DNA of 64,000 bases from Allobosea lupini (GTDB lineage: Bacteria; Pseudomonadota; Alphaproteobacteria; Rhizobiales; Beijerinckiaceae): the NCBI RefSeq assembly GCF_900109525.1, contig NZ_FOAN01000005.1:186001-250000 (forward strand), read 5' to 3'. The translations under genes were made by a program, and so were the position numbers. This document shows, in pieces, positions 17,080 to 25,232 of the stretch. Every line of letters begins with the position of its first letter. Positions within the stretch are counted from its first letter, which is position 1. Below the pieces are notes generated by a model. The model worked only from the letters and a program-made list of their open reading frames with translations, was not told the DNA's origin and did no database searches.

Positions 17080-17107
17080 GGCGGCGGCGGACCTCCTGCC
17101 GCCGGCC
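17080..17107. terminator. GC-rich hairpin after the dehydratase gene
   Basis: GGCGGCGG and CCGCCGGCC-type segments form a strong stem 12 bases after the dehydratase stop codon. No T run follows, so it may be a transcript-stabilising or weak termination hairpin. Confidence 0.35.
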
Positions 17108-17198
17108 ATTCCTAACGCGCATCCCCGCTCGCCGGCCGATGCGCGCAAGCGGGGCTGACAAATCGGCTCAGGGACGACAGTATGACGCCCCTGAGCTC

Positions 17199-17216
17199 AT
17201 TTGAAACGATTTAAAA
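17199..17216. promoter_or_regulatory. LacI-type operator, site 2 (PEP-mutase-like operon)
   Basis: TTTGAAACGATTTAAAA, an imperfect palindrome centred on CG at 17207-17208, ends at the ATG of the PEP-mutase-like gene. Binding here would block both transcription and the ribosome site. Confidence 0.45.
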
Positions 17217-18055
17217 TGGCTTACACCCCGCCAGTCGACGCGTTTCGCCAACTTCACGCCTCCGGCTGCTTCGTCATGCCGAACCCTTGGGACGAGGGCT
17301 CGGCTCGCTGGCTGCGCGGCCAGGGCTTCAAGGCCCTTGCTTCGACCAGCGCCGGCTTCGCCTTCACGCAAGGACGTGCCGACCAGGACGTGCCGCGCGA
17401 CATGATGCTGGCCCATCTCACCGAACTGGTGAAGGCGGTGCCGGATCTGCCGGTCAATGCCGATTTCGAGAACGGCTATGCCGACACGCCCGACGGTGTC
17501 GCGGCCAACGTCAAGCTCTGCATCGCGACGGGTGTCGCCGGCCTCTCGATCGAGGACGCCACCGGCCGCGCCGATGAGCCGCTCTATCCCTTCGAGCTCG
17601 CCGTCGAGCGCATCCGGGCCGCCCGCCGCGCCGTCGATGAGACCGGCACCGGCGTCGTGCTGACCGCCCGCGCCGAATGCTTCCTCACCGGCCATCCCGA
17701 CGCGCTGAACGAGTCGGTGCGGCGCATCGAGGCCTATGCCGAGGCCGGCGCCGACGTGCTCTACGCCCCCGGCCCGAAGACGATCGCCGACATCAGCGCC
17801 ATCGTCGCGGCCGCCGGCGGCAAGCCCGTCAACACGCTGGTCTATGGCGATGTCGGCCTCAGCGTCTCCGACATCGCCGCCACCGGCACGCGCCGCATCT
17901 CGATCGGGGCGGCTCTGGCGCGCGCCGCCTGGGCCGCCTTCATCGAGGCGACGCGCCTGATCAAGGACGAAGGCAGCTTCAAGGGCTTCGCCGGCAATGG
18001 CGCCTCGGCCCCGCTCAACCCGTTCTTCCGCGACGATCTCAAGGCGCGCTCGTGA
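17216..18055 (+). CDS. Isocitrate lyase/PEP mutase superfamily protein
   Basis: 279 residues from the ATG at 17216; a TTG at 17201 with GAG five bases upstream is an alternative start that adds five residues. The barrel signature is present: NPWDEGSARWL, STSAGFAFTQG, NADFENGYAD (metal-binding Asp83 and Glu85 region) and GLSIEDATG. The catalytic KxCGH motif of true isocitrate and methylisocitrate lyases is absent (TARAECFLTG instead), so it is more likely a phosphonopyruvate-hydrolase or oxaloacetate-decarboxylase-like C-C lyase. It is the first gene of a tight cluster; the next gene overlaps it by 4 bases. Confidence 0.82.
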   Translation: MAYTPPVDAFRQLHASGCFVMPNPWDEGSARWLRGQGFKALASTSAGFAFTQGRADQDVPRDMMLAHLTELVKAVPDLPVNADFENGYADTPDGVAANVKLCIATGVAGLSIEDATGRADEPLYPFELAVERIRAARRAVDETGTGVVLTARAECFLTGHPDALNESVRRIEAYAEAGADVLYAPGPKTIADISAIVAAAGGKPVNTLVYGDVGLSVSDIAATGTRRISIGAALARAAWAAFIEATRLIKDEGSFKGFAGNGASAPLNPFFRDDLKARS

Positions 18056-18378
18056 GCGGGCAGCTTCTCATCGCCCCGGAATGGCTCGGCAAAAGCGGGC
18101 TCTGGCAGGTCGATGCCAAGGGCAAGCGCAAGCCGGTCGACGCCGACGACATCGATCTATCCGACGAGCTCGCCGACCGGCTGGAGAGCTGGATGGATAC
18201 CTTCGACGCGATCTATGACGAGGCGAACGAGGCCGCCTCCGATTTCGCCGACGAGGCCGAACGCATTGCCTGGGAGGCGGAAGGCACGGAGCTCGCCGCC
18301 GCCATCGCCGCCGAGCTCGGCCCGGACTGGCAGATCACCCACGACTTCACCGCCTGGCGCAGGACGATCAAGGCATGA
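18052..18378 (+). CDS. Small acidic protein of unknown function
   Basis: 108 residues starting at GTG 18052, which overlaps the upstream stop codon (GTGA), and ending with ATGA overlap into the next gene; this double overlap is the main evidence that it is real. The protein is acidic and mostly helical, with VDADDIDLSDELADRLESW and a long Glu/Ala segment (DEANEAASDFADEAERIAWE). No signal peptide or membrane segment. I recognise no family. Translational coupling to the lyase and the acetyltransferase suggests a linked role. Confidence 0.7.
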   Translation: MSGQLLIAPEWLGKSGLWQVDAKGKRKPVDADDIDLSDELADRLESWMDTFDAIYDEANEAASDFADEAERIAWEAEGTELAAAIAAELGPDWQITHDFTAWRRTIKA

Positions 18379-19049
18379 CGACGCTGAACTGGACGCCTCG
18401 CCCCTTTCCGCCGGCCAAGGTGCTGCAGGGCCACTATAGCCGGCTGGAGCCGCTCGACCCGGCCCGCCATCTCGACGACATCTGGCAGGCCATGGACGGC
18501 CATGAATCGGTCTGGGACTGGCTGCCCGCGACGCTTCCGCCGAGCCGCGAGGCCTATCGCGAACTGCTGACGTCGATGGTGGACAAGGCCGGCATCATCC
18601 CCTTAGCCGTGATCGACGAGGCCGACGGCAAGGCCAAGGGCCATCTCTGGATGATGGAGATCCGGCCCGAGCACGGCGTCTTCGAGGTCGGCTGGATCAC
18701 TTATTCGCCGTCGATGCAGCGCACCCGCATGGCGACGGAAGCGGTCTATCTCGTCGGCGAATACGGCTTCTCGCTCGGCTATCGCCGCTATGAATGGAAA
18801 TGCAACAACCGCAACGAACCCTCCAAGCGCGCCGCACAGCGCTTCGGCTTCCAGTATGAAGGCCTTTTCCGCCAGCATCAGGTGGTGAAGGGCGAAAGCC
18901 GCGACACCGCCTGGTTCTCGATCCTCGACGGCGAGTGGCCCAAGGTCGGGCAGGGCTTCAGGAACTGGCTCGCGCCGGAGAACTTCGACGCCCAGGGCCA
19001 GCAGAAGACCTCCCTGGCCGATTGCATGAAGACGGCCGGAGCCGCCTGA
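18375..19049 (+). CDS. GNAT-family N-acetyltransferase (RimJ/RimL type)
   Basis: 224 residues; the ATG overlaps the preceding stop by four bases. Features are the RimL-like layout: an N-terminal beta region ending LEPLDPARHLDDIWQAM, central beta strands GHLWMMEIRPEHGVFEVGWI, then TRMATEAVYLVGEYGFSLGY (acetyl-CoA loop region) and KCNNRNEPSKRAAQRFGFQYEG. These proteins acetylate the amino group of protein N-termini or small molecules; substrate unknown. Confidence 0.85.
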   Translation: MTTLNWTPRPFPPAKVLQGHYSRLEPLDPARHLDDIWQAMDGHESVWDWLPATLPPSREAYRELLTSMVDKAGIIPLAVIDEADGKAKGHLWMMEIRPEHGVFEVGWITYSPSMQRTRMATEAVYLVGEYGFSLGYRRYEWKCNNRNEPSKRAAQRFGFQYEGLFRQHQVVKGESRDTAWFSILDGEWPKVGQGFRNWLAPENFDAQGQQKTSLADCMKTAGAA

Positions 19050-19050
19050 G

Positions 19051-19497
19051 ATGGCCCTTCGTCGCGCCACGATCGACGACATTCCGGCGATCGTCGCGCT
19101 GACGCAGGCCGCCTATCTGCCGAACGAGAGCATCATCGGCGTGCCCTCGCTGCCGCGCATCGCCGACTATCGCAAGGTACTGGCGGAGCACGAAATCTGG
19201 CTCGCCGAGAGCGAGGGGACGCTGGACGGCGTCCTCGTGCTCGAGGACGAACCGGCGAAGTTCACGCTCTGGAGCATCGCCGTCTCGCCGGCCGCCACCG
19301 GCAGGAAGATCGGTTCGCAACTGATGGATTTCACCGAGGAGCGAGCCAAGGCGCTCGGCCATGACGCTGTCCACCTCTACACCCACGAGAAGCTCGCCGA
19401 CCGCATCGGCTGGTACGAGCGTCTCGGCTACCAGACCACCCATTTCGAGGATCTGCCTGATCGCCGGCTGATCCATATGCGAAAAAGCCTTCGATAA
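19051..19497 (+). CDS. GNAT-family N-acetyltransferase
   Basis: 148 residues, starting one base after the previous stop codon, so clearly co-transcribed. GNAT core: LRRATIDDIPAIVALTQAAY, LWSIAVSPAATGRKIGSQL (acetyl-CoA binding, close to Q/RxxGxG/A) and VHLYTHEKLADRIGWYERLGY. Substrate unknown. It is a different subfamily from the gene before it, so the pair is not a simple duplication. Confidence 0.85.
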   Translation: MALRRATIDDIPAIVALTQAAYLPNESIIGVPSLPRIADYRKVLAEHEIWLAESEGTLDGVLVLEDEPAKFTLWSIAVSPAATGRKIGSQLMDFTEERAKALGHDAVHLYTHEKLADRIGWYERLGYQTTHFEDLPDRRLIHMRKSLR

Positions 19498-19522
19498 CCG
19501 GGAAACCAAGGGAAGAAACGAC

Positions 19523-20269
19523 ATGGCAGGACGTTTGAAGGGTAAGGTCGCGGTCGTCACCGCTGCCGGCCAGGGCATCGGGCGCGCCATCGCCGAGGCC
19601 TTCGTCGCCGAGGGTGCGACCGTCTGGGCCACCGACAAGGACGTCGCCTTGCTAGACGGCATCCCGAAGGCGAAGAAGCGCAAGCTCGACGTGCTCTCGA
19701 CCAAGGCGGTCGAGGCCTTCGCCGAAAAGGTCGGCACCATCGACATCCTCGTCAACGCCGCCGGCTTCGTCCATCACGGCACCGTGCTCGACTGCGACGA
19801 CAAGGCCTGGGAATTCTCCTTCGACCTCAACGTCAAGTCGATGCACCGCACGATCAAGGCCTTCGTCCCCGGCATGCTCGCCGCCGGCAAGGGTTCGATC
19901 GTCAATATCGCTTCGGGCGCCGGCTCGGTGCGCGGCATCCCGAACCGCTATGTCTACGGCGCGACCAAGGCGGCGGTGATCGGCCTGACCAAGGCGGTCG
20001 CAGCCGACTTCATCAAGAAGGGCGTTCGCGCCAACGCGATCTGCCCCGGTACGATCCAGTCGCCCTCGCTCGACCAGCGCATCGTCGACCTCGCCAAGGT
20101 GACCAAGACGACTGAAGCAGCCGCCCGCCAGGCCTTCATCGATCGCCAGCCCATGGGCCGGCTCGGCACCGCCGAGGAGATCGCCTGGCTCGCCGTGTAT
20201 CTCGCCTCCGATGAGTCCAGCTACACCACCGGCCAGATCCACCTCGCCGATGGCGGCTTCGCGCTCTGA
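19523..20269 (+). CDS. SDR-family dehydrogenase (2-keto-3-deoxy-L-fuconate / BDH2-like)
   Basis: 248 residues, ribosome site GGGAAG before the ATG. Classical short-chain dehydrogenase: TAAGQGIGRAIA cofactor loop, NAAGFVHHGTVLDC, catalytic Ser in IASGAGSV and YGATKAA (Tyr-x-x-x-Lys). The AGFVHHGTVLDC and FIKKGVRANAICPGTI segments are shared with 3-hydroxybutyrate dehydrogenase type 2 and with bacterial 2-keto-3-deoxy-L-fuconate dehydrogenases. Given the sugar-acid dehydratase nearby, oxidation of a 2-keto-3-deoxy-aldonate with NAD is the favoured inference. Confidence 0.85.
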   Translation: MAGRLKGKVAVVTAAGQGIGRAIAEAFVAEGATVWATDKDVALLDGIPKAKKRKLDVLSTKAVEAFAEKVGTIDILVNAAGFVHHGTVLDCDDKAWEFSFDLNVKSMHRTIKAFVPGMLAAGKGSIVNIASGAGSVRGIPNRYVYGATKAAVIGLTKAVAADFIKKGVRANAICPGTIQSPSLDQRIVDLAKVTKTTEAAARQAFIDRQPMGRLGTAEEIAWLAVYLASDESSYTTGQIHLADGGFAL

Positions 20270-20288
20270 TCAGCGCAGGAGAAGCGCC

Positions 20289-21281
20289 ATGCACGTCCTG
20301 ATCAGCGGCGCCGCCGGCATGATCGGCCAGAGGCTCGCCGCGCGCATCGCCCGCGAGGGCGCCTGTGCCGGCACGCCGCTGACCCGGCTGACGCTGACCG
20401 ACGTGGTGACGCCACCGCGCCCGGCCGGCTTCGACGGGCCGATCGAGGCCCGCACCGAGGATTCGAGTTCGGCGGCAGTCGCGGCCGAGCTCGCGGCCTT
20501 GCGGCCCGACATCGTCTTCCACCTCGCCGCGATCATCTCCGGCGAGGCGGAGCGCGATTTCGACAAGGGCTACCGCATCAATCTTGACGGCATGCGCAAT
20601 CTGCTGGAGGCGATCCGTCAGGAGAGCGCGAAGAACGGCCCGTATGTGCCCAAGCTCGTCTTCTCCTCGTCCAGCGGCATCTTCGGGGCCCCCTTCCCCC
20701 CGGCGATCTCCGACGAGTTCCATGTCACGCCGCTGACCAGCTACGGCGCGCAGAAGGCGATCGGCGAGCTCCTGCTCGCCGACTATTCGCGCCGCGGCTT
20801 CGTCGACGGCGTCGGCATTCGCTTCCCCTCGATCGTGATCCGCCCGGGCAAGCCCAACGCCTCGGCCGGCGGCTTCTTCTCCGGCATCATCCGCGAGCCG
20901 CTGCAAGGCCAGGAGGCGCTGCTGCCGGTCGCGGACGACGTTATCTTCACCCATGCCTCGCCGCGCTCGGCCGTCGGCTTCCTGCTGCACGGCGCCTCGC
21001 TCAGCCGCGAACAGCTCGGCCCGCGTATCAACCTCAGCATGCCGGGCGTCTGCGTCACCGTCGGCGAGCAGATCGAGGCGCTGCGCCGCATCGCCGGCGA
21101 CAGGGCGGTGAAGCTGATCCGGCGCGCGCCTGACAAGGCGGCCGCCGACATCGTCAAGGGCTGGCCGACGCGCTTCGATGCGAAGCGCGCATTGTCGCTC
21201 GGCTTCACGGCCGAGCAGGATTTCGACGAGATCATCCGCGTCCATATCGAGGACGATCTCGGCGGCCGCCTACCCAACTAA
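20289..21281 (+). CDS. DenD-like NAD-dependent sugar-acid dehydrogenase, copy 1
   Basis: 330 residues from the ATG at 20289, 19 bases after the SDR gene. Extended-SDR fold: GAAGMIGQRL cofactor loop, HLAAIISGEAERDFDKGYR, and TSYGAQKAIGELL with catalytic Tyr and Lys. The SGEAExDFDKGYR and DGVGIRxPxIxxRPG blocks are those of D-erythronate dehydrogenase (DenD) family proteins, which oxidise C2 of C4 aldonates. A second copy follows directly. Confidence 0.85.
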   Translation: MHVLISGAAGMIGQRLAARIAREGACAGTPLTRLTLTDVVTPPRPAGFDGPIEARTEDSSSAAVAAELAALRPDIVFHLAAIISGEAERDFDKGYRINLDGMRNLLEAIRQESAKNGPYVPKLVFSSSSGIFGAPFPPAISDEFHVTPLTSYGAQKAIGELLLADYSRRGFVDGVGIRFPSIVIRPGKPNASAGGFFSGIIREPLQGQEALLPVADDVIFTHASPRSAVGFLLHGASLSREQLGPRINLSMPGVCVTVGEQIEALRRIAGDRAVKLIRRAPDKAAADIVKGWPTRFDAKRALSLGFTAEQDFDEIIRVHIEDDLGGRLPN

Positions 21282-21310
21282 ATGCAAGAAGCGAAAGATC
21301 GGACAAAGAC

Positions 21311-22294
21311 ATGCATATCCTCGTCATTGGCGGCGCCGGCATGGTCGGCCGCAAGTTCATCGAGCGCCTGGCGCGAGACGGCGGCCTCGGCGGCAAGGCG
21401 ATCGACAAGGTGACGGCGCAGGACGTTTTCCCCGCCTCGGCGCCGGCGAACGCACCCTTCGCCTTCGAATCGCTGACCTCCGATCTCTCGCAGCCCGGCG
21501 AAGCCGAGAAGCTGATCGCCTCGCGCCCCGAGCTGATCGTGCATCTCGCCGCGATCGTCTCGGGCGAAGCCGAGGCCGATTTCGACAAGGGCTACCGCAT
21601 CAATCTCGACGGCACGCGCTATCTCTTCGACGCCATCCGCCTTGTCGGCGACGGCTACAAGCCGCGCGTGATCTTCACTTCCTCGATCGCCGTCTTCGGC
21701 GCGCCCTTCCATGACAAGATCGAGGACGAGTTCTTCACCACGCCGCTGACCAGCTACGGCACACAGAAGGCGATCGGCGAGCTCCTGCTCAGCGACTATT
21801 CCCGCCGCGGCTTCTTCGACGGCGTGGGCATCCGCCTGCCGACGATCTGCGTCAGGCCCGGCGCGCCGAACAAGGCCGCCTCCGGCTTCTTCTCCAACAT
21901 CATCCGCGAGCCGCTCAACGGCGAGGAGGCGGTGCTGCCGGTTTCCGACCAGGTCCGCCACTGGCATGCCTCGCCTCGCTCGGCGGTCGGCTTCCTCGTC
22001 CACGCCGCGACGATGGACACGAACGCGATCGGCCCGCGCCGCGCGCTGACCATGCCGGGCTACTCCGCCACCGTCGCCGAGCAGATCGAGGCGCTGCGCA
22101 AGGTCGCCGGCGAGAACGTCGTCAAGCGCATCAAGCGCGTGCCCGATCCGGTGATCGACGCCATCGTCGCTGGCTGGCCGCGCAATTTCGACGCGAAGTG
22201 CGCGCCGGCGCTCGGCTTCAAGGCGGAATCGAGCTTCGAGGAGATCATCCGCGCCCATATCGACGACGAGCTCGGCGGCACCTTCGTCGCGTAA
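21311..22294 (+). CDS. DenD-like NAD-dependent sugar-acid dehydrogenase, copy 2
   Basis: 327 residues, starting 29 bases after copy 1. GGAGMVGRKF cofactor loop, HLAAIVSGEAEADFDKGYR and TSYGTQKAIGELLLSDYSRR catalytic region. It aligns with copy 1 along its whole length without large gaps but differs at many positions (for example copy 1 has ADYSRRGFVDGVGIRFPSI, copy 2 SDYSRRGFFDGVGIRLPTI), so the duplication is old and the substrates may differ. Followed by a palindromic repeat. Confidence 0.85.
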   Translation: MHILVIGGAGMVGRKFIERLARDGGLGGKAIDKVTAQDVFPASAPANAPFAFESLTSDLSQPGEAEKLIASRPELIVHLAAIVSGEAEADFDKGYRINLDGTRYLFDAIRLVGDGYKPRVIFTSSIAVFGAPFHDKIEDEFFTTPLTSYGTQKAIGELLLSDYSRRGFFDGVGIRLPTICVRPGAPNKAASGFFSNIIREPLNGEEAVLPVSDQVRHWHASPRSAVGFLVHAATMDTNAIGPRRALTMPGYSATVAEQIEALRKVAGENVVKRIKRVPDPVIDAIVAGWPRNFDAKCAPALGFKAESSFEEIIRAHIDDELGGTFVA

Positions 22295-22307
22295 GGTCCG
22301 GACTCCA

Positions 22308-22402
22308 CCGTCATGCTCGCCCTTGTGGCGAGCATCCACGTCTTGGATGCCGCACTCGTCGAAGGAAGACGTGGATGGTCGGGACAAGCCCGACCATGAC
22401 GG
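22308..22402. repeat. Palindromic intergenic repeat, family A, copy 1
   Basis: The element runs from CCGTCATG to CATGACGG and contains two hairpins, ATGCTCGCC/GGCGAGCAT and ATGGTCGGG/CCCGACCAT, joined by CCACGTC...GACGTGG. The same element in reverse orientation is found at 63157-63244; 31 bases are identical to the reverse complement there. Confidence 0.8.
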
Positions 22403-22419
22403 AATGAGGCGAACCTCTC

Positions 22420-23217
22420 TCAGGGCACCTTCTTCAGCATCAGCGGTGCGCCGACGGCCGGGTCCTTGCGCCATTGCCCGCCTTCGAAGACCAGCTCGAT
22501 CTTGTGGCCCTTGCGGGCGATCAGCTCGAGTCGGCCGGCCTCGTAGCGCCAGGCGACCGGCGAGAAGATCGTCAGGCCGGTATCGGGGCAGAGCCCGTCG
22601 AAGCTGGTCGCGAAGGCTCCCGCATTGGCCGAGGGCGAGGTCGAGAGCACGAGCTTGCAGACATCGCGGCCGACCTGCCGCATCACGGTATAGCGCCCGG
22701 GCACCGTCGTCGCAGCGGGCGCGCTGGCCGGATCGACCACGGTTGGGCGTGCCGCCGCTGTTGCCGCAAGCTCGGCCCCTGCTGGCGCCGGGCGCTGCTG
22801 CGCCCGCACATGGCCCGTCGGATCGAGCCCGTAATCCGCCCCGTCGCTGCCCTTGCCGCGCCGCCCCGGATCGGCCTTACCACTGAAGACGATCACCGGC
22901 TTGCCATGGCCGTCGAGCAGCCTCGGAGCGCCATCGACCACATCCCAGGCGACGACCCCGGTAAGGATCGGCAGGGCCCGCCGACACGTCGCCGGGAATC
23001 TGACCTGGCGCCCCTGCCCGGCCGCCTCGGTGCCGAACGTCACCGTGCACTCGCGCGCCGCACCGAGCTTGTCGAGGTCCCAGGCGCCGATGAACGGCTT
23101 CAGCGCCTCGGGCGCCTTCTCGGCGCCGCGTGGCAACGCCTGCGTCTGCGCCACCGCCGGCGAGACGGCGAGCAGTGCCAAAGCGGCGATCGCTACGCCT
23201 GGCCGCATCCAGTGCAT
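22420..23217 (-). CDS. Secreted protein with two Inh/AprI-like domains
   Basis: 265 residues from the ATG at 23217; ATGs at 23247 (overlapping the upstream gene by 19 bases) and 23208 are alternatives. Signal peptide MRPGVAIAALALLAVSPAVA. Two similar halves follow: one with GAWDLDKL...RECTVTFG...ATCRRALPIL...AWDVVDGAPRLLD, the second with GRYTVMRQ...DVCKLVLS...GLCPDTGLTIFSPVAWRYEAGRLELI; each has a Cys pair and the tryptophan pattern of the Inh (bacterial metalloprotease inhibitor) beta-barrel. Linker is Ala/Pro-rich. Likely a periplasmic or outer-membrane-associated protein; inhibitor activity is inference. Confidence 0.72.
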   Translation of the reverse strand: MHWMRPGVAIAALALLAVSPAVAQTQALPRGAEKAPEALKPFIGAWDLDKLGAARECTVTFGTEAAGQGRQVRFPATCRRALPILTGVVAWDVVDGAPRLLDGHGKPVIVFSGKADPGRRGKGSDGADYGLDPTGHVRAQQRPAPAGAELAATAAARPTVVDPASAPAATTVPGRYTVMRQVGRDVCKLVLSTSPSANAGAFATSFDGLCPDTGLTIFSPVAWRYEAGRLELIARKGHKIELVFEGGQWRKDPAVGAPLMLKKVP

Positions 23218-23228
23218 TCCCGTCGTGA

Positions 23229-24203
23229 TCAGGCTTTTGTCCATGGCGTCTCGGCAACCGGTGTCAAAGGACCCTTGCCATCGAACCATGAAACCAGATT
23301 GTCGACCAGAAGCTGACCCATCTGTTCGCGCGTATGCACGGATGCCGAGCCGACATGCGGCAAGAGCACGATATGATCCATTGCGATCAGCTCGGCCGGG
23401 ACGCGCGGCTCGTCCTCGAACACGTCGAGGCCGGCGGAGAGGATGGTCTTGGCCTTCAGCGCCTCGATCAGCGCCTGCTCGTCGATCACCGTGCCGCGGC
23501 CGACATTGACGACGATGCCGTTCGGGCCGAGCGCCTTCAGCACCTCGGCATTGATGATGTGGTAGGTCGACTCGCCGCCCGGCGCGACCGAGACCAGCGT
23601 GTCGACATCCTGAGCCATTTCGACCAGCGAGGGGTAGTAGCGGTAGGCGACGTCGGCCTGGCGCGAGCGGCCGTGATAGGCGATCGGCACGTCAAAGGCT
23701 TCGAGTCGACGCGCCACCGCCTTGCCGATCCGGCCGAGGCCGACGATGCCGATCTTGCGCTTGCGCAGCGAGGTGGTGAGCGGATAGGCGCCCTGCAGCC
23801 ACTTGCCGGCGCGCAGATAGCGGTCGACCTGCGGCAGCTGGCGCACGGTGGAAAGCAGCAGGCCGATGGCAAGATCGGCGACCTCGTCGGTCAGCACATC
23901 TGGCGTATTGGTGACGATGATCCCGCGCTTGCCGGCGGCGACGGCATCGACATTGTCGTAGCCGACGCCGAAATTCGAGACCACTTCCAGCTTCGGCAGC
24001 GCATCGAACAGCGCGTCGTCGATCCGCACATGCGCGCCGCCGCCGGCGACGCCGCGCACCCGGTCCTTGACGGCTGCCAGAGCCGCTGCGCGGTCCTGCT
24101 CCTTCCAGAGCTCGTGCACGATGAAGCGTGCCTTCAGCTGGTCGGCGGCATAGGCCATCAGCGGCCCGGTCATGATGATCTCGATCTTGCTCTGCGCGGT
24201 CAT
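23229..24203 (-). CDS. D-isomer-specific 2-hydroxyacid dehydrogenase
   Basis: 324 residues. Rossmann motif GIVGLGRIGKAVARR, followed after the second strand by HGRSRQ, a basic patch that favours NADP. Catalytic triad: Arg in NVGRGTVID, Glu in VFEDEPRV and His in LLPHVGSAS. NFGVGYDNVD and TNTPDVLTDEVADLA place it with glyoxylate/hydroxypyruvate and 2-ketogluconate reductases. Likely reduces a 2-keto acid in the sugar-acid pathway. A LacI-type site lies 43 bases upstream, and a GntR-type site further upstream. Confidence 0.88.
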   Translation of the reverse strand: MTAQSKIEIIMTGPLMAYAADQLKARFIVHELWKEQDRAAALAAVKDRVRGVAGGGAHVRIDDALFDALPKLEVVSNFGVGYDNVDAVAAGKRGIIVTNTPDVLTDEVADLAIGLLLSTVRQLPQVDRYLRAGKWLQGAYPLTTSLRKRKIGIVGLGRIGKAVARRLEAFDVPIAYHGRSRQADVAYRYYPSLVEMAQDVDTLVSVAPGGESTYHIINAEVLKALGPNGIVVNVGRGTVIDEQALIEALKAKTILSAGLDVFEDEPRVPAELIAMDHIVLLPHVGSASVHTREQMGQLLVDNLVSWFDGKGPLTPVAETPWTKA

Positions 24204-24245
24204 GGCCCTGCTTTCCTGGAACGCCTGCGTGACTTGATTTCAAAT

Positions 24246-24264
24246 TCTTAAAACGATTAGATCA
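24246..24264. promoter_or_regulatory. LacI-type operator, site 5 (2-hydroxyacid dehydrogenase)
   Basis: TCTTAAAACGATTAGATC, centred on CG at 24254-24255, is the weakest of the five related sites but shares the TTAAA-CG-ATT core and lies 43-61 bases before the dehydrogenase start. Confidence 0.3.
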
Positions 24265-24365
24265 ACCTAGCGGCCCGCATGTCGCCGGGGAATTCCCACA
24301 GCCGCAGACAGGGCTGCTCGCAGAGCCGGTTATGCCATCCCGGCTCCGCTGTCGATTCAGCCCGA

Positions 24366-24382
24366 TATAGTATGATTTAATC
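24366..24382. promoter_or_regulatory. 17-bp element, copy 1 (candidate GntR site)
   Basis: TATAGTATGATTTAATC overlaps the gntR stop codon, upstream of the divergent-acting 2-hydroxyacid dehydrogenase region. It matches the element at 25222-25238 at 14 of 17 positions. Confidence 0.45.
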
Positions 24383-25142
24383 ACGCGGTTTTGCCCGCAT
24401 CTGCACCAGCTCGACCGGCGAGCAGACGCAAGGTGCTGTTCAGGCTGTCGATCACCAGCCCACTCATCCGCGCTGCCGCCAAGTCGCCGTCGCGTTGTAC
24501 GATCGCGTCAAGAACGCGTTCGTGATCGATCAGGGAAGCGGTGAAGAAGAACTGGTCGTCCGGAGCCTTGAGAAAGAGCGACCACTGGATCGTCGCGCAA
24601 ACCGCAGGCGCGAGGCACTGCAGCGGTGGATTGCGGGTCGCGGCGAAGATCGCCTCGTGGAAGGCAAGATCGGCATTGACGGTCGGCTCGGCATAGGGCG
24701 GGTTTTCGGCCATGCCGCGAAAGGCCGCCTCGATCCGGCGCAGATCGGCGTCGCTGCGCCGCTGCGCCGCCAACCGGGCCGCGCTGGGCTCGACGAAGAG
24801 CCGAAGCTCGAACAGGTCGCGGATGAATTTCTCGTTGGGATCGGCCTTGAAGTGCCAGGCGAGCACATCGGGGTCGAGCAGATTCCAGGTCTCGCGTGGC
24901 GCCACCCGCGTGCCGCTCTTCGGCCTGGCCTCGACCAGCCCCTTGCCGGACAGAAACTTCACGGCCTCGCGATAGGCGGTGCGCGAGACCGAGATCTCGC
25001 CCTTCAGATCGTCCTCGTTCGGCAGCAGCGCTCCCGCGGGCGAGGCGCCGGTGATGATTGCGACCGCGAGCCTGTGCGCAACCTGGCTGAACAGCCGGTC
25101 GGGATTGAGCCTTGTCGCGCGCACTTTGACATGAAGCTGCAT
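24381..25142 (-). CDS. GntR-family regulator, FadR/FCD subgroup
   Basis: 253 residues. Winged helix-turn-helix at about 15-80 (LPNEDDLKGEISVSRTAYRE then AVKFLSGKGLVEARPKSGTRV) and a helical FCD ligand domain at about 105-235, with metal or acid-binding residues in the DLAFHEAIFAAT segment (Asp, His) and LIDHERVLDAI (His). FCD regulators respond to sugar acids and other organic acids. It sits between the dehydrogenase it could repress and the divergent sugar ABC operon; a 17-bp near-repeat occurs on both sides of the gene. Confidence 0.9.
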   Translation of the reverse strand: MQLHVKVRATRLNPDRLFSQVAHRLAVAIITGASPAGALLPNEDDLKGEISVSRTAYREAVKFLSGKGLVEARPKSGTRVAPRETWNLLDPDVLAWHFKADPNEKFIRDLFELRLFVEPSAARLAAQRRSDADLRRIEAAFRGMAENPPYAEPTVNADLAFHEAIFAATRNPPLQCLAPAVCATIQWSLFLKAPDDQFFFTASLIDHERVLDAIVQRDGDLAAARMSGLVIDSLNSTLRLLAGRAGADAGKTA

Positions 25143-25205
25143 CGAACCGCGATTTCCTCCGTGATCGCCAGCCTGCGAGAGCTCACTCCGCGGCCGGTCC
25201 AGCGC

Positions 25206-25232
25206 TTGACACGCCTGTTTCTATCGTATGAC
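25206..25232 (+). promoter_or_regulatory. Candidate promoter of the sugar ABC operon
   Basis: Perfect -35 box TTGACA at 25206-25211, with TATGAC at 25227-25232 as -10 after a short 15-base spacer. The -10 region lies inside the 17-bp GntR-type element, which would make repression direct. Confidence 0.4.

Noticed and set aside
15176..17161. Minus-strand open frame of 661 codons opposite the dehydratase
   Set aside because: Arg/Asp/His-rich shadow translation; the plus strand encodes a full IlvD/Edd protein with its three cluster cysteines.
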